From: Mimachlamys varia | Lineage: Eukaryota > Mollusca > Bivalvia > Pectinida > Pectinidae | Direction: 5' to 3' | Assembly (NCBI GenBank): GCA_947623455.1 | Contig: OX392542.1 | Location: 9,245,625 to 9,309,624, forward strand | DNA length: 64,000 nucleotides | Shown: positions 26,169 to 37,689 of the stretch, one piece after another | Layout of the letters: each line of letters begins with the position of its first letter | How positions within the stretch are numbered: position 1 is the stretch's first letter | The notes under the pieces: model-generated | Database searches by the model: none | What the model was told of the DNA's origin: nothing | What the model saw: the letters and a program-made list of their open reading frames with translations, nothing else | Program-made: the position numbers and the translations under genes

Positions 26169-27790
26169 ATTAGACGTATCTTTTCTATACCTTGACTACC
26201 ATATACTACACTATATACTACACCAGTTCTACTTATTTTTCTATCTTTTCTCAGTCTACTTGATAACCGAACTTTTGTTACTCGGTAGTGAAGCGGACAC
26301 AAAACAGTTACATTGTGAAAATCTTTTAATTCGATTTTCGGTACGTTTGTTTTACTGTAAACAGTGTAATAAGCACTAGTAGAATAGCACTATCAATATA
26401 TATACATACAAATATGAATTTTATACTTTCTTAACATCACCTTAGAATGTTTTTTGCTGATTTGGTAGGATCTTCGGCGTCCGATCAGCCGAAGGGATTA
26501 TATGCCTTAAAAATTTGTTTTTCATATATATTGTATATTCTGTCTATGTGATGTAACGTGTATTTTATGTGTCTTGATAAAGGGGCGGATAGCCTTGAAA
26601 ATTTGACAATTTATTTGTCCGTACTGTCGCTATTACTTCCACGATCACATACAAATATGAAAGATATATCATAACGTTTACAAGTATTAGTAATCAAACT
26701 ACAAAATATAAATATCACAAAATGCTTTATCGTGTATATATATAATTTAAAAAGTATTAGAGTTTAACTAGCATTCGACAAACATTTGACTGACTAACTG
26801 ACTAGCCTTTACCATATGAGAGTTATGAAATTATTTATAACCGTATTTATAATGGAGTTCTTTGAAACTTTTACTTGCGACCAGTCAAGAGAGAGGGTAT
26901 ACTAATAAACACCGAAGTGTCTTAATATGGGTTTTATCGATATAAATGACAGAGTTTAATTTTGAAAGACTCATATCATATTGCGTGCTAATGGTTGAGT
27001 GGCGGGGTCCCATTGTTAAAAATGAGGTTTTATTTTTTTAAGAAAGATTATTTTGATGAACTTACACACTCGTGAAAATAAAAAAAAATCTGCCATACTC
27101 GTGAAATATATTTGATGATTAAACAGAAATCCATTGAATATCTTCTAAATATATAGACAAAATTATTTTCTTATATTTGAAGTAATTGGCGTCTTTATAT
27201 CATACAGTATATCGATTATATCGTAAAAGGGCGCCAAAGCATTATCCACGTTGCAGTAATGTACACCCCCGGACTTATATCGAACTCTGTGCATGGTTCA
27301 TCTACGGATATTAGATTGTACGTCTCTAATACTCAGTGACGTGTAGTAATCTACTTATTTATATATTGTGAGTTGAGATCCTGATACAACAGAACTATTA
27401 AAATAAATAGAAATGTCCTAGGGCTGTGACGCTTCTATATAACCGAAAACCTTATACAAATGGTGTATGTCTTAAAGAGACTTAAACACTAAAAATAACA
27501 ACAGCACAGCCGGGACAGGCAACCACCAAAAACCTTATAAAAGTAGTTCAGAACTACTTATGAGCCAAAACCTAAAACTATCTTCAGGTATAGGCACCCA
27601 TGTGTTCATATAGTTCTGTTCTAGACTAATTGACTTCATAAACATTGAACAACGGATTACTCCCATCAAAGGCATGAACATAATATACAAATATTTATAT
27701 GACATAGAAAGTACTGTTTAAAGTGCATACTTTTTAATTATCGTATCTTGCATAGAGAAAAAAAGTAGTAAAAAAAAGAAAAAATATTAG
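26169..27790. other. Gene-free spacer before tRNA-Leu
   Basis: AT-rich. A stretch at 27056-27120 (CTCGTGAAAATAAA, CTGCCATACTCGTGAAATAT) matches words in the hairpin region near 57690-57720, so a fragment of that dispersed repeat is present. Nothing else is supported. Confidence 0.4.
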
Positions 27791-27872
27791 TGGCAGCGGT
27801 GGGATTCGAACCCACGCCTCCGAAGAGACTGGTGCCTTAAACCAGCGCCTTAGACCGCTCGGCCACGCTACC
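27791..27872 (-). tRNA. tRNA-Leu (anticodon AAG)
   Basis: 82 nt, complete cloverleaf. Acceptor stem GGTAGCG pairs with CGCTGCC before the discriminator A. The D arm is GGCCGAGCGGTCTAAGGC, holding the A box. The anticodon stem CTGGT/ACCAG encloses the loop TTAAGGC, so the anticodon is AAG (codons CUU/CUC by wobble after A34 editing to inosine). The long variable arm TCTCTTCGGAG is typical of class II leucine tRNAs. The T arm is GTGGGTTCGAATCCCAC, holding the B box. No intron and no encoded CCA, as expected for a eukaryotic nuclear gene. A run of A on the + strand at 27777-27784 (T run on the minus strand) just downstream is a pol III terminator. It is divergent from ureF, whose start codon lies 84 bp away. 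Confidence 0.97.
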
Positions 27873-27956
27873 TTCATGCCGGGTGGCAGTGAAATAATTT
27901 GCCAGTATATTTTATAGGTCAATACACACGTAAACCGGGACAACTGGCAGGACAAG

Positions 27957-30241
27957 ATGAGTGTACCCACTTCTGCCTTGTTAACAGTTTTACAGGTTTC
28001 TGATACTGGTGAGTAGACAGATGGTCGACACTGTAGAATCGGGAGAGCTGTTTAGTGTGATTACTTTCGCCAGATTTCTGCTATGTGAATATAGTACTGT
28101 AAGCCTAGCAGAGGCCTTAATTATAGGTCACACACATTAGGGATATGATTCTTTTCAGGACCACAGGGACTTGCCAATCAGACACATTGCATACACATTT
28201 TCGCAGTGTAATTCTATAAACTAGCAACACCAATATATTCACCGTATTCGATACATGTACTCAGCAGTGTGGAACGCCATATACTGAATTTATTGTACCT
28301 ATCTTCAAATAATTGAAGATAGGTACAATCAGGGACGTACATGTATACATATACATCCCTGGTATAATTATTTGAAGATAGGTTTAATTCAATTGAAGAT
28401 TGGTCAAATTCAATTGAAGATTGGTTCAATTCGTCTTATTTGAACGTATCTTTAATAGAATTTCACCTATCTTTAATTGAATTGAACACATCCTTTAATT
28501 TAATTGGACCTATATATCTTCAATTTAATTGAACCTATAGCTATCTTCATGAATTGTACCTATCTTCAATTATTTGAAGGAAAGTGCAATTAATTGAGTA
28601 TATATGTGTCAATTTGGTGTTCCATACAGCTGTGTGTGTGTCTGAACACAGGCATATATATATATATTAGCCATACACAATATTGAACAGGCAACCCCAA
28701 AAAACAGGCCCAGTGGGCATGCATGTCACAATTAATTAACCGGCCATCACCTTATAAGTGGGTCAAGGTCAAATGCAATTTCGGTCATGGCAGTAGCAAG
28801 ATGACGACACTAAATGTCATTATTGTACACATAGCAATTTTTTGTTTGTTTATATAGATATAACTATAATTAACAATTAACATTGATTTGTCAAGGTCAT
28901 TTACTTAAAAATGTCATTTGGTAATAGTGTTTCAATTTAGCATAGCAGACCAATTATTACTATTGTAGGCATTTATAGGACTTTTGTCATCTTCAAATTT
29001 AAAATTTGTGAACCCTGTGACCAAAAAAGGGAATCATTGAGGCAGATACATGTACATGAATAACATGACGGTAATTCATTTCCAACAAAATTGTTCCAGC
29101 CTGGTAATTTCCCGTCTTTTCAATGTTGCCTAGCTTTGATATAACCAATCCATCACTGTTTGTTTCAATTTAGGTGTTACAACATATGTTAAATGGGATA
29201 TAAGCTAGGTTTCTTTTCAGCTTGTGAATTAAGGTACATCGAGAAATAATAATGATAATTACATTATAGATTGTAATATTTAATACCCGTATCATTGTAT
29301 TTCTCTAATGGAACTTAATTATTGTAATGAATTGATTTGTTGCCAAATTTCATCTTTAATTATATTCCTTTTCAACTGTTGTGTTTTTTTTATGAAGAAG
29401 ACTTCCCTATGAGATAATATATTATATATCCTTGTTTGCTATGAAGGTGAGCGTTTTTTAATGTGATCATTGATTGAGAATGATGCCTAAGCTCTCCCTT
29501 TGAGGACGTGGCATTTTAACTTGGATGCGACCTAGATTTACATGGCCGGTGTCATCGATAAAACAGAAGATACTTACACCTTTGGATTGTCTGGTCACTT
29601 TTTTTTTGTACTGTTTCAAGGGTCTCCGTTTAAATATTTCCTTTGTATATATTTTGCCTTTTAAATTTTAATCAATTTTAAGTTTAGATTATGGTTTTGC
29701 TGACATTTTGGTATTTTCTATATCATGCCATATATTCTTTCTGTTTTGACAGTTTTTCCAACAGGGGGATTTGCTCATAGTTTGGGACTAGAAACAGCTG
29801 TAAGACAGAAAATTCTAAACACACAAGGTATTTTCTTCAAACTAATATCAGTCGACACAAGCTATTTCTTCAAACAACTCCTATTTTCTGATAAAATTAC
29901 CAGTAACAATCCATTACCCATTATTAAAACAAGATTTTAATTAAAATTATGAACAAAATTTCTGAAAACATGCAGTTTAATATCCTTTAAATGAAATATA
30001 TATATATATATATCCTAAATCTCTGTTACTATCTCACAGATTAAGGTTGAAAATAAAACTTTTCAGATATAATAAAACAAATTAATTGACATAATTAAGG
30101 TGTACACTTAGTTAATCAGGGTCAGCCTTGCTGATGGAAACTGTTGACACTTAATCTCAGTTATCTTTTACAGATGAACTTAAAGATTACATGATGTGTT
30201 CATTGGAAAACTTCGGTAAGTTGATTGACAGTGAAGAATAT

Positions 30242-30287
<46 letters not shown>

Positions 30288-33181
30288 AATGATGATGATG
30301 AAGATGATGATGATGATGATGATTCAAACATGTTTAAATTATGAGTGTCATATATTGTTCTTTTAAACATGTTTAAATCATGAGTGTCATATTTTGTTCT
30401 TGGAGGATAAAAACTACATTCACGTCTCTTTCTTTCCAATGAATAACAAAGTTCTGTTGTGTCAGTTTATAATATATTATTTTTTACTTTTAGATAGTCT
30501 TTATAACTGTGTTGAATTGTGCAGGTTCGTTTTGCCTGCCGTTTGTACGAGAAGCTCATGAAGCATGCTGGGAAAGTGAGAAGCTGATAGAACTGGACCG
30601 TTTGTGTGAAGCGTGTACCACAAACCATGTGGCTAACCGAGCAAGTGTCAGACAGGTAATAATAAGTTGATACTAGATAGGAAAAATCAATCAGGCAATG
30701 GTATCCAGTGCTAGGAAACCGGCCTCCAAAGGGTTGGGTACTCAAGTTTCGCAATATGTTGTATCCTTGAACAAGGTGCTAACCGGGTAACTTTGCTTGT
30801 TCCAGTCTATACTCAGCTACAAATGAGTATGTGCAGGTTTAAGGCAGTGCAGGAATAAGTGAATACTAGCTGTGAGTGCCAAAATTGCAGCACTGGTCCT
30901 GATAATGTTCCCCAAGAAGTTGATAACAATATTGGTTGGTTGCAAAGTCCCTTTATATACCAGAGGCCCAATAGGCCCCATTCACTCACCTGTTATGAAC
31001 TTCACACTCTAATGTATTTCTAAAAGTGGACTCCATGCAATATAGTTACTGGCCAAATATCAATGTTTGATAAAAAAAAAAACCTATGAATATCAACACA
31101 TTGTGCCTCCTAGCTGTTTATTCAGGAGAAGTAATAGTTAACATTTTTAACCCCTACGACCTTGAATGTAAGTCAAGGTCAATAATTTGAACAAACTTAT
31201 TTGCCCTTCATTGCAGTAACTGGCCAATATCATAACCCTAGGCTTCTTGGTTATTGAGAGAATGCCATTAAAATAACATATTTGACCCCTGTTTATGACT
31301 ATGAGGCCATGCATTTGAACAAACTAAATGTTAGCCTTTCATTTTAGCAATTACTGGTACTGGCCAAACATCATTATCCTTGGCCTATTGGCTATGGAGA
31401 ATAAGTTGAATGTTGGAAGATTTTAACATATTTGACCTCCATTCATTTGAACAAACTTAAAAATCCCCAACCCCACCCAAGCATACTAATGGGGCACAAT
31501 ATCAATATCAATACTCTGTGGGTTTTGGTTATTAAGTAGAACTTGTTTAAAATTTGAACATATTTGACCCCTGTAACATTTTAGATATAAGCCCAAAACA
31601 TTCATTTGACTAAACTTGGTAGCCCTTCATCCCAGCATGATACTGGCCCAATATCAGTACCCCTAACCAGTTTGTTGTTGAGGAGTTGTTTGAACATTTA
31701 AAAACTTTTGACTCCTGTGACCTTGGAAGTTGTTCAATGTCATTCATTTAAACAGACTAAAGATACATAAGGCCCTTCTCTCCAGTATTGCTACAGGCCA
31801 AATACTTATTTGACATGTGACCTTGAAAGATTGTCGAGGTCATTTATTTGAACAAAATTGGTATTTGTATATTTGTTTGACCTCTAATGACCTCAGGGGC
31901 GGTCACTGTTGGACACCAGTAGCCAGGCTTTCCGTGTGGAGCAGATCCTGGAGATGAAGGGGTCCCTGGAGCACTGCCATCACTCCGTAGTGTTTGGCTG
32001 TGTATGTGGAGTTATGGGTGTGGACTTGGTCACCACGCTCACCACCTACCTCTTCAGTTCTCTACGCACAATTATCGCAGCAGCGGTCAGACTGGACCAG
32101 GTGGGAGCAATCCAGGTATAGATCTACTGCAAAATATCACTTTCAATACTTTTAATGAGTTTTTCTTAATTGTGTAGTGATTTCATTTTAAATACATTAA
32201 TACATTTGGTGAAAAAAATTACTTTTTCTGTCTCGTTCAACAATGTTTTTCAATGAAAAACCATTGAGAAAGTCTTGAAGGTTAAACAAATGCTCAAGAA
32301 ACTGGGGCTTTAAACTAAAAGCCAACTACAGTGACATATTGTATATCAAATTTGCAGGAAGTACTCCTAGTTTAAAATGTGTTTTATAAGTGCTTGACTT
32401 CGTGATATTGTGTACCAAATTCAATTTTGAAGGACTGGAGTTATATAATTTCAATCAATCGTCCCATCATTACTTTTTGCTGTAAGATTAACCCACGAGT
32501 AGATGATATCACTAGTAATACCATGTACTTACATTACTACTTGTTTCAGGCACAAGTTGTCCAAACAGAATTGCAAGCCAGAATTCCAGAAATCCTTGAA
32601 AGGTGAATTTCAAAAATATAATTTGGAGTACATTTGAAAGTCTACTAGTTCAGTATACCTTTTTGCTGCTGTCCAGTAGCTTTACCTCATCTTGTCAGAA
32701 GTTAGTCCGAGTGGAGAAACCAATTATAGAATCGGTCACGTTGTCGGTGACAAATAAAATATGTGGTGCTATATTTTCCATCAACTCAAGACATTATATT
32801 GAATATTTATTGTGCATAAGCCATTGTAAGGGGTATGATGTCAAGGACTTAGGTTTTAAAGTCAACAAAGAAATTATGTCAGTATGGGAATTATATTGAA
32901 GTTTAATTTTATTTAAGGAGCAATATATGGGATTTTACTGTAAATACACCAAGGACAACATATGAATTATGCTTATTTTCTGTTTTGTTGCTTCTCTTAA
33001 AATGAAACATGTTTTCTAATAAACTATAGATCACTAAACCAAGTGTTGATGACACAAACATGATGCTGTATTTGTCAGGCACCAGAGTCGAAGTACAGAA
33101 GAGGCCTGCCTACTCAACCCCCTGGTGGACATTTTCCAGAACACACACGACACCATGTTCTCCAAACTCTTTTATAGCTAA
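27957..33181 (+). CDS. ureF: Urease accessory protein UreF, seven exons
   Basis: Predicted 224 residues from exons 27957-28008, 29753-29827, 30174-30215, 30525-30655, 31897-32115, 32550-32602 and 33079-33181 (675 nt with TAA). All six introns are GT-AG and every phase joins (1,1,1,0,0,2). UreF works with UreD/UreH and UreG to load nickel into urease in the cytosol. Recognition rests on LQVSDTVFPTGGFAHSLGLE across the exon 1-2 junction, the UreF signature. SLENFGSFCLPFVREAHE follows across exons 3-4, then a helical block with HHSVVFGCVCGVMGVD in exon 5 and LSSLR-type helices, ending FQNTHDTMFSKLFYS, which matches the usual UreF C-terminus. Length is normal for the family. Start: the ATG at 27957 is the first in frame, 17 codons before the first donor. 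No premature stop or missing segment was found, so the gene looks functional. Uncertain points are the exact acceptor of exon 7 (an earlier AG near 33030 gives a stop after ten codons) and the UTRs. Confidence 0.9.
28262..28632. mobile_element. Foldback MITE in ureF intron 1
   Basis: The ends CAGCAGTGTGGAACGCCATA and, inverted, CAGCTGTATGGAACACCAAA bracket 371 bp. Inside, repeated AATTGAAGATNGGT words and their complements form many nested hairpins; around 28294-28330 an almost perfect palindrome CCTATCTTCAAATAATTG/AAGATAGG occurs. No coding capacity. Confidence 0.65.
28633..29752. other. Rest of ureF intron 1
   Basis: AT-rich intronic sequence. Nothing beyond the acceptor TTCTGTTTTGACAG at its end is recognisable. 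Confidence 0.5.
30239..30322. repeat. (GAT)n microsatellite in ureF intron 3
   Basis: About 27 GAT/GAA/AAT-type triplets in a row, starting only 23 bp after the exon 3 donor. The minus strand reads as a poly-serine frame (30200-30439), which is an artefact. Confidence 0.95.
30690..30950 (+). mobile_element. SINE family 1 in ureF intron 4
   Basis: A degraded tRNA-like head (GGTTGGGTACTCAAGTTTCG around 30735-30755, a worn B box) is followed by the shared body TATCCTTGAACAAGGTGCTA, CTCAGCTACAAATGAGTATG, CTAGCTGTGAGTGC, GCAGCACTGGTCC and TTGGTTGGTTGC, in the same order as the copy at 63610-64000. Inserted in the sense direction of ureF. Confidence 0.7.
30955..31880. repeat. Degenerate ~100-160-bp tandem repeat, ureF intron 4
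   Basis: The phrase CATTTGAACAAACT recurs, with changes, near 31171, 31311, 31441, 31600, 31742 and 31842. Each time it is followed by CCCTTCAT..CAG..ACTGGCCAAATATCA and a GTGACCTTGAA phrase. The leader ATACCAGAGGCCCAATAGGCC at 30958 opens the block. The copies are old and diverged. It runs up to about 15 bp before the exon 5 acceptor. Confidence 0.7.
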
Positions 33182-33790
33182 CTATCCAGGGACATCAGAC
33201 AAGTCATCTTCACTACAGAGGTCGTATGACCAGGTCAAGGTCATTACATAGTTTTTCAAATGAAGCAGTTGAGTTGACCTACAGAGACGACGCGACCTTC
33301 AATTACATGTTACCCACCAAGCTTCTTGTTCCTGCCGCCACTAATGCATCAATTTGTCAGTGATCAACATCCAACTTTTCGGACAGATGGACTTTTATCT
33401 AACAAAATTGTAACAGTATTTCATTGGTAGCTGTTTAATGGACTCAATATAAGTTCAAGAGAAACTATGACATACAATGTTGACAAATTTGTAGTTATGT
33501 GTATCTACCTTGGTATTTTTCAAGAGACTTTGTATCATCTTGGTTATTTTTCAAAGTGACACTGATATTTGTTAGATTTATAACTCAAGATTCCTACCAA
33601 GATTGGTTCATGAACTAACGTAAATATACTTCGATTTTCTGCAAATTGGTGATAATTTTCGTGTAACATGCATTGTGATTTAGTGCTAGAGCTACAATGA
33701 CATGCAGGTATGAAATGTTATTCAGTGCATGGTCAATATTATTTTAAAAACACTATTATAACTAAAATAAAGAGTTTTCCATATTCTGTA
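33182..33790 (+). other. Probable ureF 3' UTR
   Basis: A noncoding stretch after the TAA, ending with a canonical AATAAA at 33766-33771 followed by a T-rich segment. That puts the 3' UTR near 600 nt. The UTR itself is inference; the signal is seen. Confidence 0.5.
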
Positions 33791-34708
33791 TGCAACCTGA
33801 TTATAAAAAGTGGCATGAATGTGATGCGGTATCTTTGTTAAGTTATTGATACAGAGATTCTCTTCATATTTGTATGTTAATTAATACATCATTTTTTAAG
33901 ATTATATCTTATGTTATAAAATACATTACTTAGTAAACTAACTGTTCTTAAAGTTTTTTGTACGTATCAGAAGACAATCATTATCCATGAACTCTAGTTT
34001 CTGAAAGTTGAATAATAAACATGAAAGGGTCTTTGATGACTCGTCTCCTGATGCAGGTACAATTACCAATAAACTCAACCCTGTAATCTGGGTGTTCCAA
34101 TCTTCAATCGGAGGTTTAGGGAACAGATTCAAAATGGCCCTAATTACCATGCTGTCTAACAATTCACGCTCCAGATTCATCAATCGTCCTTAAAATAAAT
34201 TCCTTAACTTTGAAAATGTTTTGCAGGTAATAAATGCAATATCTGATCTTTGACCTTAAGGTTTCGTCAGTTGAAAACTTGTTTGACCTTAACTTTGCTT
34301 CATGATATAAAACATTGTCAAGTGTTAAGCAGGTAAGAATTGTAAAGTTTGACCTTAACCTTTGCTCAGTAAATGTTTATAATCTCATTACCAAAATACA
34401 TCTATTAAGCACTCCATACTTGTACAATTTGACCTTGACCTTTCACCCAATGACCTTGAGGTTTGGTTCCTTCAGGATGTCATAACAAAATGTTTGAGAA
34501 ACATAACTGACGAAATTTGAAATTTAAGCACAGTGCGATTACTCGGTAAAAATGGGATGATGGATCTTGAATTTAGTACTCGCAGCACATCGCCTTAGTG
34601 TCACTAACTTTCATGATTCTGGTTTTATTGTGGGCAAAGTTATGCTCCGAACATTGAATTTTAATAAAGGCAATAACTCCGTAATAAAGCACACTGCAAA
34701 TTGTTTTA
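33791..34708. other. Intergenic spacer with TGACCTT-rich old repeat
   Basis: Phrases of the type TTTGACCTTAACC recur at about 34248-34450, resembling the degenerate repeat in ureF intron 4. The opposing open frames at 33938-34193 overlap each other and show no domain. Confidence 0.35.
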
Positions 34709-34859
34709 GTGTTACCACAGTTGCTTAGAGTTTCTGTCAGTAAATAATAAATACATATGTGTGAAATGAGCCTCCCATTACAGTTATTTCGGGCCGCAGC
34801 TCCATATATATAAACATTTATTTATATACTGACAGAAACTCAAGCAACTGTGGTGTTAC
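34709..34859. mobile_element. Inverted repeat / short MITE
   Basis: GTGTTACCACAGTTGCTTAG (34709) plus AGTTTCTGTCAGTA returns inverted at 34826-34859 as TACTGACAGAAACTCAAGC plus AACTGTGGTGTTAC. The arms are about 34 bp, separated by 83 bp. Sequence just outside (CAATAACTCCGTAATAAAG near 34668) resembles a segment near 56219, so it sits within an older dispersed repeat. Confidence 0.65.
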
Positions 34860-35206
34860 TAATGTACACATCAATTTTCATAATCATTGCGTACCTGTGG
34901 GCAGAGTTTATTTGTACCCCTGACAAGGACGGATGGAAGACAGACGAATTGAAAATGCATCAATAATATGCTCCCCCCAAATCTTTCAAAGGGCATAATA
35001 ACAGAGTACAAAGACTTCAGTTTAATAACGCTATTTATTGACAACATAAAGTTAACAGCTCGTTGTTGCTCAATGATAAAGTGTATAGTGATGTGATGGT
35101 ACATAGCTAACATGATACATATAACACAGTATAGCATACACTGGGTTTCTTACATATAACAGTCGATCATTTTTCTTAAAAAAAAAAAGACGAATCAGCT
35201 CTGAAG

Positions 35207-35383
35207 GATACATAAATCATTCCTGTATACATGTTGTCGGAGTATATCTCATCATTACCTCCGACTGGTTACATATACCTTTGTCACGGCTCCATGGATA
35301 CATAAATCATTCCTGTATACATGTTGTCGGAGTATATCTCATCATTACCTCCGACTGGTTACATATACCTTTGTCAGGGCTAC
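35207..35383. repeat. Tandem duplication, 90-bp period
   Basis: Two nearly identical copies (GGATACATAAATCATTCCTG through ATACCTTTGTCA) lie at 35207-35293 and 35297-35383. Few differences, so it is recent. Confidence 0.9.
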
Positions 35384-35782
35384 ATGGATTAAATACTTTG
35401 AAGCAATCACCAATCAGTGTTGAATTATTGTGCAATACTGTAAACGTACATATTTTAGCGGCTATCTAATTCTATTGAATTTTGTGTTGAAAGCATTCTA
35501 TTAAATCATAATTGTGTGAAGTAAATTGCTCTCTGCAGTGATTTTTTTATTGTACTTATTCATCCTTGAGCTTATCCGTCTAAATTTGGTTATGTTTGCT
35601 AAAATATGAGTACGCCAGAGTAAGTATGTTTACAGTATATACAAACAGCTTTCCATGATGTATTTTTAGATATCCCTCTTCTAATAGCTCCACTGTACAG
35701 ATAACTAATTAGATGTAAGCTTCTAAATCTAAGCTGTTTGCATAAAGCTTGTTTCTGGGGGCGTAGCAGCTCTTACATGCAT

Positions 35783-35967
35783 AGGGACCCAAGAACTTGT
35801 TACAGCTAGTTTTGGACCTAAAATAGAGTGTTTAGAGTAATTTTACACTTTTGGGGGTTTAAGATCAATTTTCGATAAAAATGCCTCCCCTCAATGGTCT
35901 TTAAAGCCACTAGCTTAAACACCCTAGTTTAGGTCCAAAACTAGTTGTAACAAATTCTCATGTCCCT
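35783..35967. mobile_element. Foldback MITE family F, copy 2
   Basis: The left arm (AGGGACCCAAGAACTTG then TAGTTTTGGACCTAAAAT) and the inverted right arm (CTAGTTTAGGTCCAAAACTA then TTCTCATGTCCCT) are about 52 bp each. Same family as 24848-25010, and this copy is the better preserved. Confidence 0.8.
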
Positions 35968-36396
35968 GTGCTCACATGTGCTACTTCCTTGTACCCTTTA
36001 CTATAACTATTAACCCATTGCCCTTCAAAATATTTAGAAACTATGATAATTAATGGAATTGTAACACAATGTATGAATTTGTCAAAACCATCCATTGACC
36101 AATGAAGGTCAAGCATTATACATGTCCTGGGATTTCTGCTGGATGTAGGTTTTTATGCAGATCTAGAGGTCACATGAATCTGTGGGAGGCCATCTTATGC
36201 ATCACTTGTATGTGACCTCATTTGTTCCTTGTAACTTACCAGTAGTACCCCCACCCCAATCTCAGCTTACTGAATTATTCTATCGACCATTTTTGATTAA
36301 GTGACTCCTTGATATCAGATATTCCTATAAAGATTATTCTTACATGCGTAAATTATTGCCATTTTTGATCGTGTTTGGAATGATTCAATAGTTAAC
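35968..36396. other. Intergenic spacer
   Basis: Nothing recognisable. Confidence 0.35.
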
Positions 36397-36571
36397 ACCA
36401 ATACAGGCCTAGCAGACCCTGACTAAAGCAGATCGTGTAAGGTGATCAAACCACCCTCATCCCATTACTTCAGATACAGACTTAGACACCACTACAGGCC
36501 TAGCAGACCCTGACTAAGGCAGATCGTGTAAGGTGATCAAACCACCAATAACTCATCCCATTACTTCAGAA
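36397..36571. repeat. Tandem duplication, 90-bp period
   Basis: CACCAATACAGGCCTAGCAG at 36397 recurs as CACCACTACAGGCCTAGCAG at 36487. Both copies run through GATCGTGTAAGGTGATCAAA to CATCCCATTACTTCAGA, with a small insertion in the second. Confidence 0.9.
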
Positions 36572-36599
36572 CACTATAGTTGAGTGCCAATATAATGGA

Positions 36600-36712
36600 T
36601 CCATTCAGCCATGGCAAAACTGGAAGGAACGTAAAAATGCACAACCAGAGCAGGATTTTAATCCAGGAACTCTAAAGTCTAGACGGATGCTCCTACCAAT
36701 ATTGATAGTGTT
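36600..36712 (-). mobile_element. Worn tRNA-derived SINE head
   Basis: On the minus strand, TTGGTAGGAGCATCCGTCTA (A-box-like) is followed by GTTCCTGGATTAAAATCC (B-box-like) at near-tRNA spacing. Too diverged for a functional tRNA, and no body was recognised. Confidence 0.35.
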
Positions 36713-37072
36713 TATATACATGGTCGCTGACAATAAATCACACTCCGCACAGCTACTCTAGCAGTAACAGAAGTTATTCAGATCTATTTTCTTCCCAAAG
36801 ACTCTTATATAAGGCATGGAACCCCTTAATTAAACAATAAAAAGAATTCCAAGGCAAGCATATAGAAATACTACCCAGTTTGTCATGGATAGTTTTTGTT
36901 GATGTCTTTGTTACGAGTGTAAAGGACAAAACAAGGATGGGAAAGCAAATGAAATCAAAAATTGAAATACAATAAAATAACGAAAATAATATGGTGTTAT
37001 ACAGACCGAGTAGAATCAAATACATATAGTGGAAGCCCGATCTCAATATTTGTTATTCTACCAGGTTAGTAT

Positions 37073-37348
37073 AACACCATATTGACTGAATAAAGGTACT
37101 TAATTTTTATATAAGGTATGACATTTGTTCGCAAAAGACTAAAATTGCATTATATCTATCTTGATAAAGCGCAAATTTTACAGTTGGGCACAGTGACATC
37201 ACTATGATTATGACATCATAAACGCAATATTGACTTGGTGTTTCTAAAAGTAGAAACATCAGGTCAATATCACAAAATATGGACCTCCACATGACCATAT
37301 TTTAGCCAGTGAGAATGGAGGAAAGTCGGACCATATCTAATATATATA
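37073..37348 (+). repeat. Dispersed repeat R, copy 1
   Basis: About 275 bp collinear with 57755-58025: AAAGGTACTTAATTTTTA, TATCTTGATAAAGC, CGCAATATTGACTTGG, GTAGAAACATCAGGTCAAT, CACAAAATATGGACCTCCAC and CCATATTTTAGC occur in the same order in both. No coding capacity. Probably a non-autonomous element of unknown class. Confidence 0.75.
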
Positions 37349-37689
37349 AATAACAACATATCCATAAACTGATTAAACAATGTATAATACCAGTAAAATG
37401 GCACTGTCAATTAAACATTGTTTTATAAATAAATAACATGAATAAGAGAAGCACTGGTACATGTTGACATAGGGCGATACAAATAAAGATATAATTCATA
37501 CAGGTCAGAATACTACATATAATAAAATGGGTCAAAAAAGCAGGATTAAATCAAATTATATTGCAGCTATTAGGTACAAAAAACAAAAGCAAGGTAGTAC
37601 CCTCGACAAAACATACATAAAACAAAATAACTAACCAAGTCAATCCTCTGTTTGTTAAGGTAGAACCCCTCTCCTTGTTACACAATCAA

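Noticed and set aside
26470..26640. Hammerhead-ribozyme-like or Penelope-type 3' end (GATAAAGGGGCGGATAGCC then TTGAAAA)
   Set aside because: It lacks the invariant CUGAUGA core and does not form the three required helices; only a loose resemblance remains.
30200..30439. Poly-serine open frame on the minus strand
   Set aside because: It is the complement of the GAT microsatellite in ureF intron 3.
32603..32899. 98-codon + strand frame after ureF exon 6
   Set aside because: It begins in the intron at a donor site, shows no family resemblance and is not needed to complete UreF.
33026..33078. Alternative ureF exon 7 start at the AG near 33030
   Set aside because: It reads into a TGA after about ten codons and does not give the conserved UreF C-terminus, unlike the acceptor at 33077-33078.
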